Source of the DNA: a virus
Virus record (IMG/VR): IMGVR_UViG_3300010885_077192
Location: 1 to 39,939 of that record
DNA length: 39,939 nt
Strand: one strand, 5' to 3'
Each line of letters begins with the position of its first letter. Positions within the stretch are counted from its first letter, which is position 1. Shown one piece after another: positions 7,607 to 17,068 of this stretch. Made by a program: the position numbers and the translations under genes. The notes beneath the pieces were generated by a model, which ran no database searches, was not told where the DNA came from, and saw only the letters and a program-made list of their open reading frames with translations.

Positions 7607-8977
7607 TTACTTGGTTATCGTATATTTAAATGTAGATGCGCTAGGATCATTTGATCCTGCGCCCCACGATATCACATTAATCCAGATGGTCCCACTTGTA
7701 CTACATCCTGCAGAAAAAGTATATGAACCACCGCTTGAAAACGGATTACCAACTGAAATAACATCGCCCGGCGCAGCGTTTGCATCAGAAAAAGTTAAAA
7801 CTGATCCTGTGCCTTGAGCCATGCTGGGGAAATCTAATGAAGGAGACGTCCCAATATATATTGTACTGGCAGTTCCCATTATAAAGTTTTCATAACTGCT
7901 TCCTGATCTTACGCCTTCTGCATTCCCAGTTGTAGTATTAAATCGCATTACACCTACTGCCCCAGTTGGGCGTTGTGCTGTTGTTCCTGAAGGAAATCTA
8001 GCGCCTCCTGTCCCTGCTACATCTAATCTATATAGTGGGTTTGTCGTACCAACTCCTAAGTTTCCAATTCTGTTTATTTGTACGCGCTCAGCTGCAGTTG
8101 ACGTCCCATCTGATGTATAAAAAGAAATTTTGCCGGAATAATAAGTCGAGGCTGTACTGTCGCCTCGGAATTGGATAGCTGCCGACTCTCTAAAAGCAGA
8201 GCTATAATATGCTTGCGCATGAATTGCGCCTAAATAATCATAATTGGTTGTGCAATTCCCCCCTAATACACTTGATCCACCTCTCGATAATATAACCGAG
8301 CCCCCCTCCACTGTATTTGACGCGACACTGTTACCACTTCTTAGGAAAAGTGTTCCTGAAGAAGATTGCGCTTGCAGCCCGGCATATCCCCCATTATTAC
8401 CAGAAGTGTAGGTATTAAGGTTGAGCCACGTATTGGTGTTGTCATAGGTAAAGTTTCCACTATTAGAAAGCGAATTTACTCCTGAAAAATAAGGTATTCG
8501 ATTACTTGCACCTGAAAATGGGAACGAAGGAGCCCAATCTGTACCAGTCCACCCTAAAAAGTGTCCAGAAGAAGCGCCCATTTGGTTGATTTTATAACCC
8601 CAAACTGACCTATTGGCTAATTTACTTGAGTCAACCGCATTTGACGCAATCTTTGCGGCTGTCACAGCATTGGATGCGATCTTTGCGGCTACTACTGCTC
8701 CTGAATTGATAGTCCAGTTTGGCGCTGCGACTGTGATTTCACCGTATACACCATCCGTAACGCTACCCGATATGTCAGTCCCCCATACAAGGGAGGTGTC
8801 TGAGCCCGCACCCATTTTTATAACTTGACCTGCGGAGCCGGGCGGCAGGTAAAAAATTCTGTCGCCCTTATAAAAGGCAACGTATGGCTTGGTCTTAAAT
8901 TGCCGAGGATTCCCATTTTGCGCATTAGCGCTAACGGCAAATAAAAAAAATGCGAATAATAGAATGTGTTTCTGCAT
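7607..8977 (-). CDS. Secreted-type tail fibre protein
   Basis: A 456-residue, Ser/Gly/Asn/Thr-rich beta protein. It begins with a clear Sec signal peptide (basic start, hydrophobic core about 5-16, cleavage after 'SANA', Gln at +1). The middle has fibre-type repeats: 'AKIASNAV' occurs twice near residues 100-115, and a 'GWTGTDWAPSF' unit parallels the WNG-WAP repeats of the neighbouring fibre. A 'NLGVGTTNPLYRLDVAGTG' segment, as in Bacteroidota fibre and adhesin proteins, precedes the C-terminal domain. Likely part of the host-recognition apparatus. The signal peptide is unusual for a virion protein. Its start overlaps the stop of the upstream fibre gene. Confidence 0.7.
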   Translation of the reverse strand: MQKHILLFAFFLFAVSANAQNGNPRQFKTKPYVAFYKGDRIFYLPPGSAGQVIKMGAGSDTSLVWGTDISGSVTDGVYGEITVAAPNWTINSGAVVAAKIASNAVTAAKIASNAVDSSKLANRSVWGYKINQMGASSGHFLGWTGTDWAPSFPFSGASNRIPYFSGVNSLSNSGNFTYDNTNTWLNLNTYTSGNNGGYAGLQAQSSSGTLFLRSGNSVASNTVEGGSVILSRGGSSVLGGNCTTNYDYLGAIHAQAYYSSAFRESAAIQFRGDSTASTYYSGKISFYTSDGTSTAAERVQINRIGNLGVGTTNPLYRLDVAGTGGARFPSGTTAQRPTGAVGVMRFNTTTGNAEGVRSGSSYENFIMGTASTIYIGTSPSLDFPSMAQGTGSVLTFSDANAAPGDVISVGNPFSSGGSYTFSAGCSTSGTIWINVISWGAGSNDPSASTFKYTITK

Positions 8978-11733
8978 TATAGACTAAGGTTGAATTTAAG
9001 AGCATAATAACCTTTCAGGGCTGCTATTTCACTAGCCTTGAGCCCCCTAGGAATTATGAGCAACTCAGTGATCTCTCCTTTGAAGGAGAAGTTCCCCGAG
9101 TTCGCACGGCCAATTTTAAACGAACTAGTATTACTGGTAGGCGTTGCATTGGTTTGCGTATTACTAGAATACGTATTTGTTCCAATGAACATCTTAGCAC
9201 GCTGCGAGGCCGTTGAGTTTTCTGGATCAGTGAATGTACCGATCATCCCCCAACCTGTTTCGCAATAACCATTAAGGCTATTACTTGAACTTACTGCTAG
9301 GTTGCTGCCATTACTGATCAGGTTTACCAAGAGCCCATTACCTGGCGAACGCTGGTAGTAAAGCCCATATCCAAGTTGGCTACTTCCGACCGTTCCACCT
9401 AGCAGCGGGCAAACTACGCCGTCCGCCACCAAGGTATCTGCGAATTTGACCACCATGAATATGGTAGTTGAATCCTTGTGGATGAATGATAAATCCGAAC
9501 TTGTTCTGATTGCCCACTTTGATGTGCTAGTGTCGGACACTGCCACACTAAATTTGAAACTCGGACGGTAATTGATCCCTATTGATTTCCACTTCGGGCC
9601 ACGGTTGACGGCACCTGCTACGAAGTGCCGGTTGTTTCCGCTCCAATCATGGAGCGTATCTACCTGCTGATTGTTGGTATACTTAGTTTCTTTCCCTGCA
9701 TCCAGCCAGACGGCTGGTGATAGAGTGAGCGGAAATTCTTGGGCACTCTTAAACACAGCCGGGCATTGCCCGAATATGATTGTATCGTTTTTAAACCATC
9801 CTGGGGCGGCGTAAGCCCCCCAGCTGGTATCCATCTCAACAACGTCGCCAAGGGCGTTGTTGCAGTATGCTTCTCCATTTGGCCACACTGTTTTGGATGC
9901 CGATGGTGCGTCTATTCTTAGGGACAGCAATTTGCCGTCCTGCCAACCCGCAAGTTTAGGAATTACCGTTGTTGTAGATGTGGTTTTTTTAAGGACTATG
10001 TTCGAGAATGAGCCGTTAAAGACAATTGTGTCCTTATTGAACAAAGCCAGCCTATTGTAGTCCTTATTAGGCAACCAGCCGTCTGATTTTCCGCTGATTG
10101 CAGCCCATAATCTTTGGCCAAGAGTTACATGTGAGGCCGCATCAATATGTGAACTATCGCTGACGACTGTTGCATCGTCATTTCTGACGACATTCGTCCA
10201 ATCGAGATTATCACTTGCAAATTGGTTAAACACATAGTTCGCCATTTCACCGTCAGGGCGTTCGCCGCCCCACAGTGTCTCGCCAGCAGAAAGGACGAGA
10301 CCTGTGTTAATTTGACAGGCAAACACTTTACTATTCTTATTCCACTGTGCTAAGTTGCGGAATTGATTCATCACAGTAAACCAGTCGCTTCGATACTGCT
10401 TTTCAGTTCGAAACGTCCATCCGTCAGTTTCGCCCTGGTACCACACCAGGGCATCGATACGAGGAATACCGCTTGCACTTATTCTTTGCGAAATCGTGTC
10501 CCATTGGGTACCACCCGGCGACAACCAATAGGAAATTTGCCGACCACCAAGGCCTGCGTAAACGACTCTGGTTAGGTAGCCGTCTTTCTCAGCTTGCTGG
10601 CCGAGTGTGGTCATATGCCAAGCTGTCCTTGTGGACAACCCGTTCATCCATGCGAAACTCCCATTAAAGGGGCGAGTCCAACTGCTCGTGTTTGGGTTCC
10701 AGATGCATTGGTATGTAGACGGCACTGTATCTGCCGGATTGCTTGTGGGGCCGCATCGCGGGGTACTATTCGATTGCCCTGCGAGTACGATGTATTTCGG
10801 CTCATTTACCGAAAATCGTTTTTGAACCGGGTCATAGAACCCGATTTTTCTCCATCCACCTGAAATGTACGCTGAAACCAGACGAATGCCAGTTCCGTCG
10901 TAGTTTGTCGTTGCGATCCAATTCTTAGTGGTATCCGAAGGGGCTGAGGTCTGTATGACCCAACCTCCACCGCCACCACCACTCGATGTGTTGTCGGTTG
11001 CAGGAGCCCAAGCACTACCATTCCATTTGAGTACTTCATTGGTATTAGCTCCAGATCGATCCAGTTTAGAGACTTGAATATTGCCAGCTAAATCCGAGTT
11101 ATTTATTGATAATGCCTTTACTTTAGTAGAATCTACCGCATTTGCAGCAATCGTTGCAGTAGTTGATCCTGATGTCTTGCTTATATCACCAGTTAAAGCA
11201 TAAGTATCTGCAACCCATGCTGAAACTGCACGATCATACCTATAAAATGCGCCATTTGTGGTGTTTTTTGCCCAAAATGGCCCATAATTCCCATTCGGCG
11301 TAAACATGGGTAATGTCCCTGCACTTGCAGTATATAATGCAACTGCCCGCATTAGGCTGTCGGCAGAAATTGAACTGCCTCCAGTATTGTCATTGGCTGG
11401 CGCCCAGGACGATCCATTCCATTTGAGTACCTGCCCACTGCTTGCGCCTTGCTGCGCAATATCAAGAGGACTTCCGGATGTACCTGATCCGGATAATCTG
11501 CTTGTTTTAGCAACAGCATTTAAAAAGTTTTGCGCAGAAATATAGTTATATACCGCTTTTGCAGTAGGAGTTTGGTAATGAGTTGCCGCATTTGAAATGC
11601 TTTTGAGAACACCGGAAAGCGTATCTCCTGTAAGCACCATTTTCCCTTTAATGCGCATAGTTTCTACTGTTGTAGTTTGCGCTGAAATAAATCCGGCCAA
11701 ACACAGTAAAAACAACATAATTCGTAATTTCAT
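8977..11733 (-). CDS. Tail fibre with esterase-like and lectin-like domains
   Basis: A 918-residue multidomain protein. Residues 1-19 form a Sec signal peptide ending in 'ISA' with Gln at +1. Residues 95-250 contain two copies of a 'VLKWNGS-WAPA-DN' fibre repeat and a Gly run. About 312-545 resembles an SGNH hydrolase of the sialate O-acetylesterase type: nucleophile block 'GQSNS' (S321), 'WYQGETD' (431-437) and a 'DSSH' block (526-529). The C-terminal part (about 685-915) resembles a LamG/concanavalin-like lectin domain ('WLDA...DWSGNNRHF'). It probably binds and de-esterifies a surface glycan during adsorption. The domain calls are from motifs; substrate unknown. Confidence 0.75.
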   Translation of the reverse strand: MKLRIMLFLLCLAGFISAQTTTVETMRIKGKMVLTGDTLSGVLKSISNAATHYQTPTAKAVYNYISAQNFLNAVAKTSRLSGSGTSGSPLDIAQQGASSGQVLKWNGSSWAPANDNTGGSSISADSLMRAVALYTASAGTLPMFTPNGNYGPFWAKNTTNGAFYRYDRAVSAWVADTYALTGDISKTSGSTTATIAANAVDSTKVKALSINNSDLAGNIQVSKLDRSGANTNEVLKWNGSAWAPATDNTSSGGGGGGWVIQTSAPSDTTKNWIATTNYDGTGIRLVSAYISGGWRKIGFYDPVQKRFSVNEPKYIVLAGQSNSTPRCGPTSNPADTVPSTYQCIWNPNTSSWTRPFNGSFAWMNGLSTRTAWHMTTLGQQAEKDGYLTRVVYAGLGGRQISYWLSPGGTQWDTISQRISASGIPRIDALVWYQGETDGWTFRTEKQYRSDWFTVMNQFRNLAQWNKNSKVFACQINTGLVLSAGETLWGGERPDGEMANYVFNQFASDNLDWTNVVRNDDATVVSDSSHIDAASHVTLGQRLWAAISGKSDGWLPNKDYNRLALFNKDTIVFNGSFSNIVLKKTTSTTTVIPKLAGWQDGKLLSLRIDAPSASKTVWPNGEAYCNNALGDVVEMDTSWGAYAAPGWFKNDTIIFGQCPAVFKSAQEFPLTLSPAVWLDAGKETKYTNNQQVDTLHDWSGNNRHFVAGAVNRGPKWKSIGINYRPSFKFSVAVSDTSTSKWAIRTSSDLSFIHKDSTTIFMVVKFADTLVADGVVCPLLGGTVGSSQLGYGLYYQRSPGNGLLVNLISNGSNLAVSSSNSLNGYCETGWGMIGTFTDPENSTASQRAKMFIGTNTYSSNTQTNATPTSNTSSFKIGRANSGNFSFKGEITELLIIPRGLKASEIAALKGYYALKFNLSL

Positions 11734-12152
11734 CGATAATAAATTTTGACGGTTAATGTCCCTGAAAATGCGCTGAAATAAATTGTTCCAGCATTTTTAA
11801 AATATTTTTCTAAAATGAAAACCGAGCCATTGGAATCATACGGCTCGGAATTAAACAGATCATTGCCTCCTGAACTGGTTCCAATCGAAACAGTACCTGA
11901 TCCGGAACCGACGACTACAATTTTTTCCAAGAGTTTTCCTGCAGGTATTGCTACACTCGGTGCACCGCTGGTAATTGTCGCTGCAACTGGATCTGAACCA
12001 CTGATAGAAATATTTGCCTCTATCCACGCCAACAGCGTATCAAGTGTCATTGCACGTGCAGCAGCAGATTGCCCGTTCCCTCGATATTGAAATGGAATAC
12101 GGGTATCGCTGTATAGCGTATTTTGAAGTGTAAATGTGTCAACCTTTGCCAT
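11730..12152 (-). CDS. Small beta-rich virion-associated protein
   Basis: A 140-residue protein starting at the ATG at 12152; the frame upstream overlaps the preceding gene. It has a short polar N-terminus and a Gly/Ser-rich, beta-type C-terminal half. It overlaps the start of the large fibre gene by 4 nt. Position and composition suggest a fibre-attachment or tip protein; no family recognised. Confidence 0.55.
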   Translation of the reverse strand: MAKVDTFTLQNTLYSDTRIPFQYRGNGQSAAARAMTLDTLLAWIEANISISGSDPVAATITSGAPSVAIPAGKLLEKIVVVGSGSGTVSIGTSSGGNDLFNSEPYDSNGSVFILEKYFKNAGTIYFSAFSGTLTVKIYYR

Positions 12153-12163
12153 TTGGCTAAAAT

Positions 12164-13849
12164 TTATGGTAAACCCCAAGGCATTGAGAATGTATCCATC
12201 CAGGCATTTCCAGATGGATCCTCCCATGCTTCCGTAAGGGCGTTTTGCTTGAAATTAGAGTAGTTACGTTCGTCACGGCGAGGCTTAGCCGCGAATTGAT
12301 ATGCATGTAAGTCCCGGTTTGTATCCGTGACTTCAAAATCATTGGTGGTAATCAGCAATGGGATATATCCTTCCTGGCTTACATCATATACTGCCGATGA
12401 CATAAGTAATTCCTGTAAGGATTCCGCTTCATCACGCCGACAAAATCCGGTTCGGTATGTGAAAGCATTATCAAACTGCTGCGCATATTGAAAGCGCTCT
12501 GTTGCAAGGGAATTATAACCAGGTAAAAGTGATCGCTCTGCAACCGAACGATCTATGTTCAGTTTTTTCCCATACACACCGGTACAGCGCCACACATCAG
12601 GCACGCCAAAACTATTCAGCCAGCATACAAACCGTTCACTACGCTGATAATCCCGATTGATATAATAAGTGCGCTCAGCACTCAGCGCCGTGAATGAAAA
12701 ACCGCTCACCTCAGGATCATCAAAACCTACCTGTACTGTGTATCGATACGCCGCATCATGGTTCTCAATACCCAGTGCTGTGGGGCTCACTGGAATGATG
12801 GCCGTTTCTTTCCCTTCTATGAATAAAGTACCGGAGGTGTATCGATAAATAGCCGAACTGGCTGCATTGTCATCAATGCTGTACCAGATCACTTTCACAA
12901 CGGGTTTCACGGCAATGCCGTAGTAATTATACCAGTTCAAAAACACCGGCTGCTCAAGTACAACCTGCTGATCACCTGGCATCCAGGTAAGAAAGGCATT
13001 GTTGTCATCAATCGCAGTCAAGTAGTCAAACAGGCCAAAAAGCGTTTGGCTTACGCCGCCATCCATTACAAATTTGATCGCGCTGTAATCCCAATCCTGC
13101 ACCACCACCGGTGATCCGTACTCCTCGGTCCAGCGCACGTAGTATCGGCGCAAATTGTCCGCTCGAGTGATCTCATCGGTACTCCATATAGGTACAAGCG
13201 GTTCTATCCGCTCTGCCTGGCATTGCCCTTCCAATACGCTGCTGATATCAAAGTAGCAAAATCCGGTGCCTGGCTCTGGCAATCCTTCCAGTTGTGCAAC
13301 CTGCTCATAAGTGCCACTTTTATACTGCGTTTCAAAAAATACTTCGAAACGGATCTTGTAATTATCCGGCGTCATATCATCGGTAGCAGTGTGATCCATG
13401 ATAGCAAAACCGTGGGTATTGGCAACAGAAAGTACCCATCCAACAACTTCAAGGGCTTGCACGCGCAGTTTTAAACTTCCGGATACCGATACAGAACGTA
13501 CTGTAAACCAAGGTGCAATGCGCGGGTGTTGCTGAATGATTTGCACCACTGTTGCCCAGTAATCGCCATTGGTTCCCGTCCAGGTATTGGTGGGAAGTTG
13601 ATTGGTACCACTATACAGGTTTGCGGCCGTAAATACTACAGTTTGGCTCGTACTGTCGGCATCGGTATAGGTAATCGTGACAGTTTCACCGGCCGTAAAG
13701 CGATCGCTGAGTGAATAGGATAGGTCCGTATAAACGCCCATCGCATCATACGAGTCGCCACCAATCGTTTGAGCGGCGCGAAACTTCCAGATGCATTGGT
13801 TGCGGGCAAAGCAAATATCGCCCGGCTGTGTAAGCAGTGCGATTGCCAT
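12164..13849 (-). CDS. Large tail-associated protein of unknown function
   Basis: A 561-residue protein rich in aromatic residues and beta-type sequence, without signal peptide or membrane segment. Its start shares one base with the stop of the upstream gene (position 13849), so the two are almost certainly co-translated. It lies between a 183-residue protein and the fibre genes in one long unit from promoter c. A baseplate or fibre-connector role is likely by position. I recognise no catalytic motif. Confidence 0.6.
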   Translation of the reverse strand: MAIALLTQPGDICFARNQCIWKFRAAQTIGGDSYDAMGVYTDLSYSLSDRFTAGETVTITYTDADSTSQTVVFTAANLYSGTNQLPTNTWTGTNGDYWATVVQIIQQHPRIAPWFTVRSVSVSGSLKLRVQALEVVGWVLSVANTHGFAIMDHTATDDMTPDNYKIRFEVFFETQYKSGTYEQVAQLEGLPEPGTGFCYFDISSVLEGQCQAERIEPLVPIWSTDEITRADNLRRYYVRWTEEYGSPVVVQDWDYSAIKFVMDGGVSQTLFGLFDYLTAIDDNNAFLTWMPGDQQVVLEQPVFLNWYNYYGIAVKPVVKVIWYSIDDNAASSAIYRYTSGTLFIEGKETAIIPVSPTALGIENHDAAYRYTVQVGFDDPEVSGFSFTALSAERTYYINRDYQRSERFVCWLNSFGVPDVWRCTGVYGKKLNIDRSVAERSLLPGYNSLATERFQYAQQFDNAFTYRTGFCRRDEAESLQELLMSSAVYDVSQEGYIPLLITTNDFEVTDTNRDLHAYQFAAKPRRDERNYSNFKQNALTEAWEDPSGNAWMDTFSMPWGLP

Positions 13850-14400
13850 TATGGATAAGGTGTTAAGCCTCCATCATTCCATACAATGTCGGAGCAATCC
13901 GCATCGAGGCCACGGAAGGTGGAAAAATCAAATAAATACATCAACGCGCCGTAGGATCCATCGCCTTCTGCCTGCCAAAAATCGCCTTGAACTTTTAAGT
14001 TATCTACGACATCAATACTTCCGAAAAATAGCGGGTGCCCATTGCGACTATCGGCCACCATACGCGCGATAAAGGAATCTCCAAGTTTTTCAGCATCGGT
14101 GTAAGCGTTCAGTAAATCGGTGCTGGATCCTTCGCGGCGGCTGTAAAATTTGCCAAACACCAGGCCTACCTGGTAGTTTTTTACTGCTTGCATTTGCTGG
14201 CTGCGCATGGTCATGGTGGGCAATATCATGCGTACAAAGTAATCCTTCGGCTTTATGGCAGTGCGGAAGTCCGAAAAGGCCTGTTCGTAGGCTTTCAATT
14301 CAAATACCCGTGCTCCACTGGCATTGGAATGCAGTAGCAGCGGGTGCTGCTCGCACAGGTACTTGTAGTAGTCTGCTATGTTGGAAAGATACTGCGCCAT
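13849..14400 (-). CDS. Unknown tail-region protein, first gene of the fibre unit
   Basis: A 183-residue protein starting at the ATG at 14400. The longest frame extends to a GTG at 14442 that is part of the promoter box, so the internal ATG is the better start; it lies only 5 nt after the -7 box, predicting a leaderless or nearly leaderless mRNA. Mixed alpha/beta sequence, no membrane segment. First gene of a unit that probably continues to 5557. Confidence 0.6.
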   Translation of the reverse strand: MAQYLSNIADYYKYLCEQHPLLLHSNASGARVFELKAYEQAFSDFRTAIKPKDYFVRMILPTMTMRSQQMQAVKNYQVGLVFGKFYSRREGSSTDLLNAYTDAEKLGDSFIARMVADSRNGHPLFFGSIDVVDNLKVQGDFWQAEGDGSYGALMYLFDFSTFRGLDADCSDIVWNDGGLTPYP

Positions 14401-14405
14401 CGGTG

Positions 14406-14442
14406 CAAAAATGCGTAGGGACACACTTGGCAGAAAGGACAC
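14406..14442 (-). promoter_or_regulatory. Late promoter c (GTGTCCTTT-N20-CATTTTTG)
   Basis: On the minus strand GTGTCCTTT (14442-14434) is followed after 20 bp by CATTTTTG (14413-14406), identical in spacing and -7 sequence to promoters a and d. The start codon of the next gene (14400) begins 5 nt further on. Confidence 0.75.
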
Positions 14443-14478
14443 AAAACAAAAATGCCCAGGCTATTACAACCCGGGCAT
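14442..14478 (-). terminator. Terminator fused to promoter c
   Basis: Stem of nine positions with one mismatch (ATGCCCAGG at 14452-14460 against CCCGGGCAT at 14470-14478), followed on the minus strand by a T-rich tract that runs into the TGTCCTTT box. It ends the unit of the 281-residue fibre protein. Confidence 0.75.
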
Positions 14479-14504
14479 CTATACATCCAAACCAATTATT
14501 GACA

Positions 14505-15350
14505 TTAATAACCGCTTACCTGGTAACTGAATATATAAGCGGTGGTAGACAGCGCGGTACCTGAGGCATTAAGCGTGAATGCACCGGCAGTACTATCCGC
14601 AAACCATCGGGTAGCACCGGCACCCGAATCGGGATCATAAGCGGTAATACTCACAACGGCTTTATTGGGATAGGTTACCGGTAGCGTAACCGTACATAGC
14701 AATCCAGTTGTTGTTGGTGTACCTGCAGGGGTAAGCGTAATTAATCCGGCTGTTGCATTCCCTGTAATAGATACCGTGGCGCCCACGCCTGCAGCTGCAC
14801 CTACAGCAGCCGTGGGTACATCGCCCACGCGCATGTTGTAATATTCTCGCAGGAATTTTTTGCCACGTAAATAAGCCAGTTTATTACTTGCGCCTGTCAC
14901 TCCGGATATCTTAACAGAGTCGATCGATTGCGAGTAAATAATGGATTTACTTTCTTCATCGTACACTGTCAGAAATCCATTGCTGCTGCGATATCTGTAG
15001 CCAACCTCATCATGTGGAAAAAAGTACCGGTAACCGGTGGTAGTGGTAGCATCTTGGTACCAGAGCGCAAATTTGGCAAGTTTTGAGGTCCAAATAGTTG
15101 ATCCGCTGATGGTTACTGAACTGGTATCACCATACCACAATCGGGTATTCGTTCCCGTTTCCTTGATTTCAAGTTTTGCCGTGGTTGGCTGATAGATGAG
15201 GAAAACCTCATCAACACAATAAAAAGTACGTGCCGAAGCACTAGGGGCGACAATTTCCAACGCGCTCGGCGTGAAGGTTACTGTTTGGGCGCTGGCTGCC
15301 ACCTGGAACAAAGCCAGCATCAGCGTGAGCGCGTAAAAAATGTTTTTCAT
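14505..15350 (-). CDS. Secreted-type fibre-like protein with C-terminal fibre domain
   Basis: A 281-residue protein starting at the ATG at 15350. The longer open frame reads through promoter d and is rejected. It opens with a Sec signal peptide (hydrophobic core about 5-17, cleavage after 'AASA', Gln at +1). The C-terminal 100 residues, starting at a Gly/Ala-rich 'GAAAGVGATVSITG' stretch, resemble a terminal domain found at the ends of phage fibres. It forms a unit of its own, between promoter d and the terminator at 14442-14478. A virion fibre or a secreted adhesin-like protein are both possible. Confidence 0.65.
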   Translation of the reverse strand: MKNIFYALTLMLALFQVAASAQTVTFTPSALEIVAPSASARTFYCVDEVFLIYQPTTAKLEIKETGTNTRLWYGDTSSVTISGSTIWTSKLAKFALWYQDATTTTGYRYFFPHDEVGYRYRSSNGFLTVYDEESKSIIYSQSIDSVKISGVTGASNKLAYLRGKKFLREYYNMRVGDVPTAAVGAAAGVGATVSITGNATAGLITLTPAGTPTTTGLLCTVTLPVTYPNKAVVSITAYDPDSGAGATRWFADSTAGAFTLNASGTALSTTAYIFSYQVSGY

Positions 15351-15400
15351 TCTCAGTGTAAATTGTGAAAAAATATTGAAACGAGTTTCGATTAGCGATA

Positions 15401-15437
15401 CAAAAATGGCTTGCGTACCATCCAGACCAAAGGACAA
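15401..15437 (-). promoter_or_regulatory. Late promoter d (TTGTCCTTT-N20-CATTTTTG)
   Basis: TTGTCCTTT (15437-15429, minus strand), 20-bp spacer, CATTTTTG (15408-15401). It begins 3 nt after the terminase stop codon. The gene it serves starts 50 nt downstream at 15350, so this unit has a real leader. Confidence 0.75.
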
Positions 15438-15439
15438 GC

Positions 15440-17068
15440 CTATATGCCGCTCATATTGCTATCGGGCAGTGCAGGACCATAATCGCGCATCAAGTGCGCG
15501 TACAGTACATATACTGGGTTGTCCAGGGCATCCGATAAATCAGTTGCCAGTTGTCGGTTAGGGTTATCGCTGCGCTCTTCCCGTTTGTCTTTCCCAATGG
15601 TGTTATCGGGCCGCTTTTTCGAGCGCGCGCGTGACATGCTCAGGTAGGTAAACCTGGCGTTTTGCTTGTTGATCCGGAAGCGCGGGAATCGAGGATCCTG
15701 CTCATTGAATATCCGCTCCCAAAGTAAATATTTCTGAAAATGATGCGGATTAGTGCCGCTCACTGTCATACGGCGCACTTTCCAGCCGCGTGCACTAAGG
15801 TATTGCTCTACTTGTTGTGCCCGGTTGAGTTTCGTATTACCAGTGGCTGAATTACCCGTGGCATCGTAGAAAAACAAAATGTGCGGATTACTCGCCTGGT
15901 GTGGCAAGTAGTATTGGTGAAACTCTTCACACACATCATCCTGCGTTTTTCCTTCTGCACCCTTACCGAAAAACTCTTTGAGCGTCCGAAATTCGCCCGG
16001 GTATTGCTGGCTTACCGTGATGCTATTGATCGCGGCACCAAAGTCCATCCCGATCAATAATTTTTCACCCGGAGTAAGATCGCTGTCTCCCTGGCAAGTT
16101 GCCTTGATGCCCACTGCATCGGGTGTGTAGAACGAATAATTGTAGTTGGTGTAACAGTGCCGGGTTTCTTCCAGCATCGCATAAAAACCACCGCGCACAA
16201 ATCGAGGCCTTATATTCAAGTACTCCGCATTGAATATTTCCAGATCGAGCGCCGATTTTCTGGCAACTTCCAGATAGTCAGGCTTTAAATTGGCCATGTT
16301 GCAAATGCAATTGGCTTTCAAGAACAAATGCCGCTTACCATCATCCATTTGCGCGAGTTCCTCTCGATCGGTGAACCATGAACCAGCAGGCGTGAGCGCG
16401 GTACTGCTGGCTTTGATTCGAAAATCGAACCACCGGTTACTACCCAGTACACGGTAATTGCTACCGCGAATACTGGGCGAGCTGTTTTCATCCATTTTTT
16501 TCGGGTCCAACATTACCACCTCATCCGCAAATTCGCCATCGGTACTTAGGCCTCGACCGCTGCCGGAAATATCCTGGCTGAGCAAGTGAAAACCAAATCC
16601 GGTGTAAAATGTAATAAAGTTGTCATATCGAAGTGGCGGCTTGTAAGGCTCCGGCCATTTCCATTTTGCCGGTGGGCGTCGACCGATGAAGTAATGTAGG
16701 TCTTTATACAGCCCTTGCATTTCCAGCGCATGGATATACGCCGGTATAATTTCGGTCAGGAATTTCTGATAAGTCGGTACAATCCACTGAAAGGATCCGC
16801 GCGGCATTTCACTTGCAATCACGCGGCTGTATCGGGCAAATACGGTTGTTTTACCCGTGCCCCTACCCCACTCCAAATCCAGTTCCTTCACTGTTTTCAG
16901 CATGGCCGTGCTCAGGATGGCAATTTGCTGCGCGGCGTTGTATGGGATGGTCCGGTAGTGTTCATCCACCTGGTCTTTCAAGGTTTTCCAATCACCGCCA
17001 CCGCCGTTGTGCAAGCGCCCAATGCGCTCCTTGATCATTTCCGAAGTGGTGGGCGGTCTATTCGTCAT
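15440..17068 (-). CDS. terL: Terminase large subunit
   Basis: A 542-residue packaging motor. The N-terminal ATPase domain shows the Walker A motif 'GRGTGKT' (68-74) and a Walker B-like 'GEFADEVVML' (178-187). The C-terminal nuclease domain has the acidic 'IGMDFGAA' block (D342) and a second 'FFYDATG' block (D402). It cuts concatemeric DNA and pumps it into the prohead through the portal. The start overlaps the small-subunit gene by 11 nt. Downstream lies promoter d rather than the portal gene, which is unusual for phages of this type. Confidence 0.9.
   Translation of the reverse strand: MTNRPPTTSEMIKERIGRLHNGGGGDWKTLKDQVDEHYRTIPYNAAQQIAILSTAMLKTVKELDLEWGRGTGKTTVFARYSRVIASEMPRGSFQWIVPTYQKFLTEIIPAYIHALEMQGLYKDLHYFIGRRPPAKWKWPEPYKPPLRYDNFITFYTGFGFHLLSQDISGSGRGLSTDGEFADEVVMLDPKKMDENSSPSIRGSNYRVLGSNRWFDFRIKASSTALTPAGSWFTDREELAQMDDGKRHLFLKANCICNMANLKPDYLEVARKSALDLEIFNAEYLNIRPRFVRGGFYAMLEETRHCYTNYNYSFYTPDAVGIKATCQGDSDLTPGEKLLIGMDFGAAINSITVSQQYPGEFRTLKEFFGKGAEGKTQDDVCEEFHQYYLPHQASNPHILFFYDATGNSATGNTKLNRAQQVEQYLSARGWKVRRMTVSGTNPHHFQKYLLWERIFNEQDPRFPRFRINKQNARFTYLSMSRARSKKRPDNTIGKDKREERSDNPNRQLATDLSDALDNPVYVLYAHLMRDYGPALPDSNMSGI

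Noticed and set aside
10290-10297. CGTCCTTT (minus strand) inside the large fibre gene
   Set aside because: The sequence 20 bp downstream is GC-rich and nothing like a -7 box; it serves as a negative example for the promoter pattern.
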